DNA from: Apilactobacillus apisilvae
GTDB taxonomy: Bacteria > Bacillota > Bacilli > Lactobacillales > Lactobacillaceae
Assembly (NCBI RefSeq): GCF_023380225.1
Contig: NZ_CP093364.1
Location: forward strand, 1 to 38,616
DNA: 38,616 nucleotides
Direction: 5' to 3'
This document shows positions 7,598-15,189 of the stretch, one piece after another (within the stretch, counting starts at the first letter, position 1; each line of letters begins with the position of its first letter). The notes under the pieces were generated by a model, which saw only the letters and a program-made list of their open reading frames with translations, had not been told where the DNA came from and ran no database searches. Position numbers and translations under genes: made by a program.

Positions 7598-8587
7598 ATG
7601 GCAATTGAAGATATTAACGTTAACTTTTCTGTACAATACGGATCAGTTGTAGATAGAAAGTATTATCCAAAGCGAACTAGTGATGCTCTCTGGCGTTCAC
7701 CAAGTAATAATATGGTTAAATGGGAAGGTCTACATGTTAAAATTCCTACATTAGCAGTTAATGGAGGCAGCACTTATAGAAATACCAATGACCTAAGTAT
7801 GGGTGAAATTGCTGATTATTCTAATGACTGGGAAGACAAACAAATTAGATTTGCTCGTCAATGGAAAACGGTAGTTGATCCAACTAATGTTAAGGGAACT
7901 GATACGATTGTTACAATCTCTAATATCACTGATTTACACAATGTTCAAGACGTAGTTAAAGAACAAGATTGTTATATGTATTCATCTTTATTCCAAGAAA
8001 AGCAAAGAATTAATGCTCAAAAAGTTGCCAATGGTGAACTAAAAGATTCTAATGATGGAATTTACAATCAGCAACTTGATGAAACTAATATCTTAAAAGT
8101 TTTTGATGATATGATGACTCAAATGGATGAATCTAGTGTTACTGGAACTAGAATGCTATATGTTACTCCACAAGTTAATAAAATGCTTAAAACTGCTGAT
8201 TTTGCTAATCGTGCGGCTAATATTAATGGTAGTGGCAAGATTGAACGCTCAATCTATTCAATTGATGATGTAACTATTGTATCTGTTCCTTCTCACTTAA
8301 TGCGTACTGCATTTGACTTTACTAATGGTGTTAAAGATAAAAGTGGTTCTAAACAAATTCAAATGTTTATGATTGTTAATGGGATGCAATTATCACCACA
8401 AGTATATTCTTATGCTGGGATTCAAAACCCAACTCCATTAACTAATGGTAATTACTTATACTATGAATGCAGTTTAAGTGATGTATTCATGCTAGATAAC
8501 AAAGTACAAGCTTATGCAGCTGCAATTACTGATCGTACTGATGATAACACTGCAAACAATCAACCACCTGTTGATAAAAAGCAATAG
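7598..8587 (+). CDS. Major capsid protein
   Basis: 329 residues, ATG 7598 with AAAAGGAG upstream. It follows the scaffold gene and precedes the connector genes, the usual place of the capsid gene. It resembles the HK97-fold capsid proteins of Lactobacillus phages: a tryptophan-containing N-terminal arm, a TSDALWRSPSNN region, the spine-helix segment ILKVFDDMMTQMDE and RMLYVTPQVNKML. No protease gene is present, consistent with a scaffold of the GP20 type. The last 20 or so residues are a flexible aspartate/asparagine-rich tail. Confidence 0.9.
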   Translation: MAIEDINVNFSVQYGSVVDRKYYPKRTSDALWRSPSNNMVKWEGLHVKIPTLAVNGGSTYRNTNDLSMGEIADYSNDWEDKQIRFARQWKTVVDPTNVKGTDTIVTISNITDLHNVQDVVKEQDCYMYSSLFQEKQRINAQKVANGELKDSNDGIYNQQLDETNILKVFDDMMTQMDESSVTGTRMLYVTPQVNKMLKTADFANRAANINGSGKIERSIYSIDDVTIVSVPSHLMRTAFDFTNGVKDKSGSKQIQMFMIVNGMQLSPQVYSYAGIQNPTPLTNGNYLYYECSLSDVFMLDNKVQAYAAAITDRTDDNTANNQPPVDKKQ

Positions 8588-8602
8588 TAGGAGTAATTAA
8601 GT

Positions 8603-8983
8603 ATGGATAAGGATTTCATTTTATCTAAAATTAAACTATTTGTTCCCAACGATAGTAATAATCCTAATTATGATTCAGCAATTGAGTATGTAGTGGACAA
8701 AGTAATGCAAGATATTGCTAATTACACACATATACCACTGAAAGAACTCCCTGATGGCTTAAAATACACCGCTGTGGGAATGTCCGTGGATTTGATTAAT
8801 TCCACTGAAATGTTAGTTCCTCAAGCAGAGCGTAACAATGGTATTAGCTCAGTTACTGAAGGGGATGAATCAGTTACCTTTAAAAGTATTGCTGAAGATA
8901 TTTCTTTAGTAAATCAAACGAATTCCGTTACCAAAGATTACTATTATCAATTGAATAGCTATAGGAGGCTAAACTTTGATTAA
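8603..8983 (+). CDS. Head-tail connector protein, gp15/gp6-like
   Basis: 126 residues, ATG 8603 preceded by TAGGAG. Size, helical content and place right after the capsid gene fit the head-tail adaptor that binds beneath the portal (SPP1 gp15 / HK97 gp6 type). The segment DSAIEYVVDKVMQDIANYTHIPLKELPDGL matches the helical bundle of that family. It ends 8 nt inside the next gene, suggesting coupled translation. Confidence 0.75.
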   Translation: MDKDFILSKIKLFVPNDSNNPNYDSAIEYVVDKVMQDIANYTHIPLKELPDGLKYTAVGMSVDLINSTEMLVPQAERNNGISSVTEGDESVTFKSIAEDISLVNQTNSVTKDYYYQLNSYRRLNFD

Positions 8984-9350
8984 CTCTAAGAAGTTCAAAA
9001 AGGCAGCTAAAATCCTATGGTCTAGTCGAGCTACAATTTATGGCCAAGTTAATACTAAAGATGATGTCTTTGATGATACAACTGACCAAATGATTGTTGA
9101 AAATGAGCCTTGTAAGGTCATCATTAGCACTATGAAGTCCGATTCTATGAATCTAGTTAATGAACAAACCTATGATGCTAAATTATTAATCAGAAATGGC
9201 ATTAATATTCCTTCAGGAGCCAAAATCAAGGTAACTGATGTGAATGGCCATACTAATAATTACAAGCAAACCACACAAGGCTATACAGGCTATGCTAATC
9301 ATCAAGAGGTGACGATGTTATATGATGAAAAAGCCAAGCAAAAGGGGTGA
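8976..9350 (+). CDS. Head completion / stopper protein
   Basis: 124 residues with a TTG start at 8976, justified by TAGGAGG (8962-8968) 7 nt upstream. It is mostly beta-strand by pattern, as expected for SPP1 gp16-like stoppers (minor capsid family), which close the connector until the tail docks. It overlaps the connector gene by 8 nt and lies just before the gp10-like gene. The assignment is by position and size rather than a motif. Confidence 0.65.
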   Translation: MINSKKFKKAAKILWSSRATIYGQVNTKDDVFDDTTDQMIVENEPCKVIISTMKSDSMNLVNEQTYDAKLLIRNGINIPSGAKIKVTDVNGHTNNYKQTTQGYTGYANHQEVTMLYDEKAKQKG

Positions 9351-9356
9351 TGCTAG

Positions 9357-9776
9357 ATGGCGTTTTTGGAGCTGGATAGTAAAGCCTTCGAAAATTTCGC
9401 CCAAAGGGTCAACGATAAGGTTAATGCACGTACTGTTTTTAAATCAGTAGGTAAGGAAATGCAAAACCTTAGCGATGCCGAGTTTAAAGAAGTGACTACC
9501 CGTACTCCTACAGACACAGGTGCATTAAAAAATGCGTGGAAGAAGTCAGGATTGATGTATAGCGATGGAAAGTTTTCTTTTAAGTTATACAACAATACCA
9601 GCTATGCTTCTTTTGTAGAGAATGGTCATCGAACACGAGGTAAAGATGGCAGTGTCGGTAAAGGATGGGTGAAAGGACAGTTCTTTTTAAAAGGAATGGT
9701 TATTAACTATCAAAACAATTTACATGCTTATTGGGAGCCTAAGTTCCATGAAGCAGTTAAGGATGTGATGCAATGA
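9357..9776 (+). CDS. Tail completion protein, HK97 gp10-like
   Basis: 139 residues, ATG 9357. It contains the family hallmark TRTPTDTGALKNAWK in the middle, then NNTSYASFVENGHRTR, both typical of HK97 gp10-like / neck proteins (the KxxAPVDTGxLKxS pattern). It joins the tail to the connector. Its stop overlaps the next start in ATGA. Confidence 0.85.
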   Translation: MAFLELDSKAFENFAQRVNDKVNARTVFKSVGKEMQNLSDAEFKEVTTRTPTDTGALKNAWKKSGLMYSDGKFSFKLYNNTSYASFVENGHRTRGKDGSVGKGWVKGQFFLKGMVINYQNNLHAYWEPKFHEAVKDVMQ

Positions 9777-10183
9777 TTGATGTATCTAAAGAAATTGGGA
9801 AGAATCTGAAAAGATTATTTCCTGATTTAAAATTATATAGAAATAATGTTGAAGGAGGTTTTGAAGAGCCTTCTTTTTTATTGCAAAAAATTCAATCTAC
9901 TTCTGCACCTTTAACCTTTGGTAATCAAAATCGAACTTACTACTACCAATTAGTCTATTTTCCTAATCCTAGCAATATTGCGGCGGACATTGACCGAGTA
10001 GAAGCTACTCTGCTGGATTATTTCACTGAATTAGAGAACTTTGCTCAACTGGTTAATCGTCAATCAAAGATTAATGATCAAACCTTAAACTTCACTTTTG
10101 AGGTGAATATCTTCGCTAAAGTTGCTAGAGAAGAAACTAAACAAGCAAAAATGGAATATCAAGGAGGAATTAATAATGGCTGA
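9773..10183 (+). CDS. Tail terminator protein, DUF6838-like
   Basis: 136 residues, ATG 9773 overlapping the previous stop. The compact alpha/beta sequence with PSFLLQKI and RTYYYQLVYFP matches the small proteins that precede the sheath gene in PBSX-like clusters (tail terminator class). It caps the tail tube and sets the end of tail polymerisation. It overlaps the start of the next small gene by a few bases. Confidence 0.7.
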   Translation: MIDVSKEIGKNLKRLFPDLKLYRNNVEGGFEEPSFLLQKIQSTSAPLTFGNQNRTYYYQLVYFPNPSNIAADIDRVEATLLDYFTELENFAQLVNRQSKINDQTLNFTFEVNIFAKVAREETKQAKMEYQGGINNG

Positions 10184-10391
10184 TGAAAATCCAATTATTG
10201 AAGCCAAAAAAGGCAATGATGGGACATTTTCCCATCAAGATGATCCAACTTACTCAAAGGAAGCCATCGTTCAAGATGGCAGTTGGAACTTATCTGACCG
10301 AGCAATTCTAAAAATTGCTCTTACCGATGGGCAAAAATACTCATTGGCAGATGCTAAGAACAAAATTAACGAATTTAAAGGAGGCATTTAG
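10176..10391 (+). CDS. Small protein before the sheath, YqzN/YkzM-like
   Basis: 71 residues from ATG 10176, with AAGGAGG (10161-10167) upstream; the longer in-frame extension to 10122 has no support. The C-terminal half, with a DRAILKIAL segment and KYSLADAKNKINEFKGG, resembles the short YqzN/YkzM domain seen in PBSX-like clusters at the same place. Role unknown. It ends 2 nt before the sheath start. Confidence 0.6.
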   Translation: MADENPIIEAKKGNDGTFSHQDDPTYSKEAIVQDGSWNLSDRAILKIALTDGQKYSLADAKNKINEFKGGI

Positions 10392-10393
10392 TT

Positions 10394-11743
10394 ATGGCCG
10401 GTGGAACATGGGTAGCTCAAGACAAAAAACGTCCCGGAGCTTATATCAATACTAAAGGGGTTGCAACTGAACAACCCGAATCATCTCGTGGCACTGTTTT
10501 ATTAATGGATGGTGTCAAACATGATTGGGGTAAACATGGCATTATCCCTTTGAATGCTGCTAGTAAGTTTAAAGCACTATTAGGCAGTGACTTATTAGAT
10601 AGTCAAAATAAGGCTTTACGAGCAGTGATTAATAGTGGTGCTAGCAAAGTCTTATACGTTAACAACAATGATGGCCAAAAAGCCATTGTTAAAGATGACA
10701 ACTTGCCATTTACCTTCATTGCTAAGTATGCCGGCAGTAAGGGTAACAATATTATGGTCGATGTCATTAAGAGTCTTAGTGGTGACACTGTTACAGTGAA
10801 AGTGATTTATGATCATGTAATTACTTCTACTCAACGCATTACTCGTGCCGATGAATTGATGGGGGATGATTATGTAGATGTGAGCTTAACTGATAACTAT
10901 GCTGATAAATTCAGTAAGCTAAGTGGCGAAAAAACCTATCAATTAGCTGGAGGAACTAGCAACTATGGTAATGATACTGAGTTATTATCCGAAGCTATCT
11001 CAACTAATATTTTTGAAGTCGCAACCACTGCTGGATACCCTATTGATAGCAATATTCACCCCTTACTATCCCAAATGGTCGAAGACTTGCGTAATCAAGA
11101 AGGTTATAAAGTGACCGCAGTCGTTCCCGGCTTAGTTTCTACTAATTACAATGCCGAAAGCACTTCCGTAGTCATTAATGGTTATGTTTTATCTGACGGT
11201 ACCATCGTTGATACTACCAGTGCAGCAGGATACTTTGCTGGTGCTAGTGCAACAGTTCCATATAATCAATCATTAACCTACGCTGAAATTAGTGGAGCAG
11301 TTGATACCTTACCTCGTATGGATAATGAAACCATTACTTCTGCTATTAGTAATGGCAAAGTGGTATTTTCTAACCGTATTGATGGTTCAGTGGTAATTGA
11401 AGAAGATATCAATTCACTGACTGGTTTTAATAATGATAAACCGCAAGCATTCGCTAAAAATCGTGTAATTCGTACTTTAGACTACATTGCTAACGATACT
11501 AAGAATGTTTTTGAAAAATCATTCATTGGTAAAGTTACCAATAACGGTACTGGTCAAGATTTATTCAAATCTAACCGTGTTACTGCACTACAAAATATGC
11601 AAACTGAAGGCATGATTGAAGATTTCCAACCAGATGATGTACAAATTACTGCTGGTGATGCTAAGGACAGCATGGTCATTAATTTAAACATTAAGCCGGT
11701 TGATTCAATGGAAAAAATCTACATGACCATTGCTGCGAACTAA
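10394..11743 (+). CDS. xkdK: Tail sheath protein, XkdK-like
   Basis: 449 residues, ATG 10394, with AAAGGAGG about 8 nt upstream overlapping the previous gene. The start MAGGTWVAQDKKRPGAYIN is the classic XkdK opening. Later segments TYAEISGAVDTLPRMDNE and the C-terminal domain with VIRTLDYIANDTKNVFEK and a KPVDSMEKIYMTI ending are also typical. It forms the contractile outer layer of the tail, which makes this a myovirus. Confidence 0.94.
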   Translation: MAGGTWVAQDKKRPGAYINTKGVATEQPESSRGTVLLMDGVKHDWGKHGIIPLNAASKFKALLGSDLLDSQNKALRAVINSGASKVLYVNNNDGQKAIVKDDNLPFTFIAKYAGSKGNNIMVDVIKSLSGDTVTVKVIYDHVITSTQRITRADELMGDDYVDVSLTDNYADKFSKLSGEKTYQLAGGTSNYGNDTELLSEAISTNIFEVATTAGYPIDSNIHPLLSQMVEDLRNQEGYKVTAVVPGLVSTNYNAESTSVVINGYVLSDGTIVDTTSAAGYFAGASATVPYNQSLTYAEISGAVDTLPRMDNETITSAISNGKVVFSNRIDGSVVIEEDINSLTGFNNDKPQAFAKNRVIRTLDYIANDTKNVFEKSFIGKVTNNGTGQDLFKSNRVTALQNMQTEGMIEDFQPDDVQITAGDAKDSMVINLNIKPVDSMEKIYMTIAAN

Positions 11744-11760
11744 GAAAGGATGATTTTTAA

Positions 11761-12240
11761 ATGGCAGATGAAAATTTAGATAAAATCTTAAACGCAAAAG
11801 ACACCATTTCCCTAAAAGAAGGTAAAGGTTTCATGACTACCGATGATGGGAAAAACATTCCATTAATGGGAATTAAAAAGTTAAAAGCTAAAATTTCCAA
11901 GAAAAAGGAAGATGTTCCTACTTTAGGTTCACGCTGGAAGCAAAAGAAAACTACTGGCATTGAAGGAACAGGAAGTATTGAAGACTATACTTTAAATTCC
12001 AATTGGATTAAATATGCTCTTCCATATATTGAAAATGGCGAAGACTTTTTCTTCTCAATTGTGGGTGTGATTGAAGATAAAACTTCTAGTGCTGGTAAAC
12101 AAACCGTGACTTTGAAGAATGTCAATATGGATGATATCCAAGTGTTAGATATTGAAGCTGATGATGGTGTGATGTCACAAGAATCTGACTTCTCCTTTGT
12201 GGGGGTACATCTAGACCAAGCCTTTGATGGAGTTAAATAA
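11761..12240 (+). CDS. xkdM: Tail tube protein, XkdM-like
   Basis: 159 residues, ATG 11761, with AAGGATG upstream. The region MGIKKLKAKISKKKEDVPTL, with GTGSIEDYTLNS further on, is typical of XkdM-type tube proteins (DUF2001 family), and it directly follows the sheath gene. It stacks as hexamers to form the inner tube through which DNA passes. Length is normal for the family. Confidence 0.9.
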   Translation: MADENLDKILNAKDTISLKEGKGFMTTDDGKNIPLMGIKKLKAKISKKKEDVPTLGSRWKQKKTTGIEGTGSIEDYTLNSNWIKYALPYIENGEDFFFSIVGVIEDKTSSAGKQTVTLKNVNMDDIQVLDIEADDGVMSQESDFSFVGVHLDQAFDGVK

Positions 12241-12279
12241 TTATAAAAATAAATTAAAAAATGAAAGAGGTAATTAATT

Positions 12280-12729
12280 ATGGCTGAAGAAATACAAGAA
12301 ATTGAAGATAAACAAGTAGTACCAATGGATGATTTCCTTAAGGAAAATGTAGATACCGCTCCCATTACTAAGGATATTAAGCTAGATCGTTTCAAGTCAC
12401 CATTTAGAGTAAAAGCTTTAACTGCGGATGAAGTAAATGAGCTACGTAAGGATGCTTCTACTATCACTTTCAACAAGCGTACTCATGCTAAAACAACACA
12501 AATGGATTCCGAAAAATACTCTGATTTAATGATTGCTAAAGCAGTGATTACTCCCGACTTGAACAATGCTCAATTACAAGAAAGTTGGGGACGAGTAGCT
12601 GACCCTGCAGGTACATTAAGAGCTATGTTATATGCTGGTGAATCCAAACAAATCACTGATGCTATTTCTGAACTGGCTGGTATGAACCAAGATAACCTAG
12701 ATGAAGAGGTAGACGAAGTAAAAAAATAA
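12280..12729 (+). CDS. Tail assembly chaperone, XkdN-like (zero-frame product)
   Basis: 149 residues, ATG 12280, with GAAAGAGG upstream. It is the G-type tail chaperone located between tube and tape measure. FRVKALTADEVNELRKDAS and AKAVITPDLNNAQLQ are typical of the XkdN family. The last codons are GTA AAA AAA TAA: the A AAA AAA heptamer at 12720-12726 is a textbook -1 slippery sequence. A second open frame starts there and gives the longer GT-type product. The short and long forms together chaperone the tape measure during tail assembly. Confidence 0.88.
   Translation: MAEEIQEIEDKQVVPMDDFLKENVDTAPITKDIKLDRFKSPFRVKALTADEVNELRKDASTITFNKRTHAKTTQMDSEKYSDLMIAKAVITPDLNNAQLQESWGRVADPAGTLRAMLYAGESKQITDAISELAGMNQDNLDEEVDEVKK
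12720..12726 (+). promoter_or_regulatory. -1 ribosomal slippery site A AAA AAA
   Basis: Seven A at the end of the tail chaperone gene, in the phase X XXY YYZ relative to the zero frame and directly before its TAA. The -1 frame is open for 63 codons beyond and encodes a plausible chaperone extension. No strong pseudoknot is obvious downstream. Confidence 0.8.
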
Positions 12730-12917
12730 TAAATGATGATATTGAAGGAAATGAGTTCAGATATTATCTATATACTTTAAATGAATATCACTGGAAGCCC
12801 CAAGATTGGCTTAACTTTTCAGTGAAAGAAAAAGCTTTGATCATTGCCGGCATTCAAATTCGTACAAAAGAAGAAAAAAGGCAACAAAAAGAAGCAGAGA
12901 GACGTGCTAAAAGATAG
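12720..12917 (+). CDS. Tail assembly chaperone, frameshift extension (T part)
   Basis: The -1 frame after the slippery run reads on from codon 12723 to TAG 12915-12917. It has no start of its own and is expected only as a fusion with the upstream chaperone (about 12280-12917, 212 residues). The segment LNEYHWKPQDWLNFSVKEKALIIA (split across two motifs, EYHWKPQDWLN and SVKEKALIIAGI) is typical of the GT extension in Firmicutes phages. The C-terminus is very basic/glutamine-rich (KEEKRQQKEAERRAKR). The terminator stem lies across its last codons. Confidence 0.8.
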   Translation, partial: KKIINDDIEGNEFRYYLYTLNEYHWKPQDWLNFSVKEKALIIAGIQIRTKEEKRQQKEAERRAKR

Positions 12918-12930
12918 CACGTCTCTTTTT
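12900..12930 (+). terminator. Terminator overlapping the chaperone-extension stop
   Basis: Perfect 10-bp stem AGACGTGCTA (12900-12909), loop AAAGA, TAGCACGTCT (12915-12924), then CTTTTT. The TAG stop is inside the stem, so ribosomes making the frameshifted product would melt it while those stopping at 12729 would not. It may reduce read-through into the tape measure gene. Confidence 0.8.
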
Positions 12931-12966
12931 ATACATATGTAATCTTAATGAAGGGAGGTGAAATTT

Positions 12967-15189
12967 ATGGAAGAAATTGGACAAAAATTTAGTATTATTG
13001 ATAATTTCACGAATCCGTTACAGAAATTTGCCTCTGGACTAATCAATTCAGCTCACAAAATGGAAGAACTAGGTCAGTCTGCGGAAGGTTTATCCTCTAA
13101 GACTGATCAACTAACTTCTAAAACGGATGAACTAGCCCAACAAGCTAAAGAAGATGCAATGGTGTGGGATGAGTTCTCTGCTAAAATGCAGAATACCAAA
13201 ATGCCCACCGAACAAATTGATGCCGCAAAAAATGATTTAAGAAGTTTTGCTGAAGAAACTAAAACTTCTAGTGATCAACTAGCGTTCACTTATGAAAAAT
13301 TATCGGATGCAGGTATCAGTAGCACCGGTAGACTGTCTAAATCTTTGGCCAATTTAGCTAATGCTACCAAAGACCCTGAGACCGCATTGCATGACTTAAC
13401 TCATATTGCTGCCAAAATGGCCGATGAGCCTAAAGTTAAATGGCAACAATTCCACTCTATCTTGAATAAAACACCTTCTGTGGCTGAATCCATTGCTAAA
13501 TCAATGGATACCAGTATGGAGGATATGATCAGTGATATTAATCGTGGAACTATGAGTACCGACAAATTCATTAGTGCTTTACATCGTGCTGGTGATACTA
13601 GTGGTGGTATCAAACCACCTCGCACTCCTAATGGTGGCGGTTCTGAAGGTCGTGGTGGTTCTGGCTCAGGCGGATTCGATAGCTCTGGTGGTTTCATGGG
13701 TATGCTAGGTGGACATCATTCTGGTGGTGGCGGTGGTTTTGGTTCCTTCTTAGGTGCCAACTTAGCTAGTAATGCCATTATGGGCGGTGTCAATATGGCC
13801 AAAAATGGTATCTTATCACTGCGTCAAGAAATGGATGAGGATAATAAGGCATGGCAAACATTTCAAGGCAACATGGAACAGATTCATATGCCTCAAGGAC
13901 AAATCAATTCTGTGCGTTCTCAATTAACTCAGTTTGCTCAAGATTCTATTTATAACTCATCGGATATGGCTTCAGCTTATAGTCAGTTTGCTGCGGTAGG
14001 TACCAAAGATTCATTGAAACTGGTCAAAGGTTTTGGTGGATTAGCTGCAGCATCTCAGGACCCTAAACAAGCTATGAAAACATTATCTGAACAAGGGACA
14101 CAGATGGCGGCTAAACCAATGGTCCAATGGCAAGATTTTAAACTTATGATGGATAGGACTCCCGCAGGAATTTCTGCCGTAGCTAAATCTATGCATGAAT
14201 CTGCAGGACAATTAATCAGAGATGTACAGAGTGGCAAGGTTAAGACCCAAGATTTCTTTGATGCAGTAGCTACTACTGGTACGAATAAAAAGTTTAGTGC
14301 GATGGCTACTCATTACAAAACTATCGGTGAAGCCTTAGCTGGTACAAAAGAAACCCTAGCCCAAAAGATTGAACCTGAATGGGGAAACCTTAGCAGTGTT
14401 GCTATTGATGCCATTTCTAATATTAATAACAAAATCGGTGGCTTGAATATCAAAGGCTTAGGTAACAAGCTAAAGCCTTATTTAAAATCAGCCATTGATT
14501 GGACGATTGATACAGTGTCGACTGCTACTAGGGATGTCAAAGCATTCTTCGGTGCTTTTAATGATACTGGTGCCATCCAAAATGCTGCTGGTATTTTTAA
14601 TAGCATCAAAACAATTATTGGTAAAATCTTTGAACCATCTAATGGTAAAAATAAAGACCCCTTAAAACCTTTTATAGATATGGGTGACTTTGCTGGTAAA
14701 GTTATCAAAGGATTATCAAATTTAGTTAAAGCTATTAGTCAGTTAGATCCGGGACAAGTGCAAAAACTGGCTGGCTCACTATTATTCCTAAAATATGGAA
14801 TGAAAGGAATCGCCTTTTCGGCGGTCATTTGGGGACTAGAACAACTTTCACAAATGGATCCTAATTCCGTTAAATTTTGGGCACAAGCATTAATTGATTT
14901 AGCCTTTGCATTTGCTGTATTCAAAGCAGTTTCCGGCATTTCTCAATTTATTATTGGAATCTCACAAGCTAAAAATGCCCTACATGACATGTTTGGCTTC
15001 TTTAAAGGCGGTAGCTCATTGGGAAACACCGTAGCTAAGTCTACCGGCTCTTTTATCAAGATGGGCTTAGGGATGATTGCCTTCGGTGCTGGAGTCTTAA
15101 TCGCTAGTGCTGGTCTTTGGATCATGTCACAAGCTGCAATTGATTTAGCTAACGCTGGGTGCCAGCAATTGCTGTTATGGGTGGTATGA
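12967..15189 (+). CDS. Tape measure protein, N-terminal part (frameshifted)
   Basis: About 740 residues, ATG 12967 with AAGGGAGG about 8 nt upstream. Two homologous blocks of the tape-measure N-terminal domain are present: about residues 60-210 and 295-445. Each contains a W-x-x-F-x-x-x-M start, a PKQAM/PETAL turn, VKWQQF or VQWQDF, and an (S/A)IAKSM or VAKSM motif. They are separated by a glycine-rich linker (residues 215-260). The C-terminal end enters hydrophobic segments. The frame breaks at 15157-15160: the -1 frame continues smoothly (GCT GGG / GTG CCA), which fits loss of one G from a G-run. The true protein would be about 1,310 residues. Confidence 0.88.
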   Translation: MEEIGQKFSIIDNFTNPLQKFASGLINSAHKMEELGQSAEGLSSKTDQLTSKTDELAQQAKEDAMVWDEFSAKMQNTKMPTEQIDAAKNDLRSFAEETKTSSDQLAFTYEKLSDAGISSTGRLSKSLANLANATKDPETALHDLTHIAAKMADEPKVKWQQFHSILNKTPSVAESIAKSMDTSMEDMISDINRGTMSTDKFISALHRAGDTSGGIKPPRTPNGGGSEGRGGSGSGGFDSSGGFMGMLGGHHSGGGGGFGSFLGANLASNAIMGGVNMAKNGILSLRQEMDEDNKAWQTFQGNMEQIHMPQGQINSVRSQLTQFAQDSIYNSSDMASAYSQFAAVGTKDSLKLVKGFGGLAAASQDPKQAMKTLSEQGTQMAAKPMVQWQDFKLMMDRTPAGISAVAKSMHESAGQLIRDVQSGKVKTQDFFDAVATTGTNKKFSAMATHYKTIGEALAGTKETLAQKIEPEWGNLSSVAIDAISNINNKIGGLNIKGLGNKLKPYLKSAIDWTIDTVSTATRDVKAFFGAFNDTGAIQNAAGIFNSIKTIIGKIFEPSNGKNKDPLKPFIDMGDFAGKVIKGLSNLVKAISQLDPGQVQKLAGSLLFLKYGMKGIAFSAVIWGLEQLSQMDPNSVKFWAQALIDLAFAFAVFKAVSGISQFIIGISQAKNALHDMFGFFKGGSSLGNTVAKSTGSFIKMGLGMIAFGAGVLIASAGLWIMSQAAIDLANAGCQQLLLWVV

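Noticed and set aside
11985..12476. Minus-strand frame of 163 codons across the tube and chaperone genes
   Set aside because: Opposite to well-supported structural genes, serine/threonine-rich shadow composition and no start signal.
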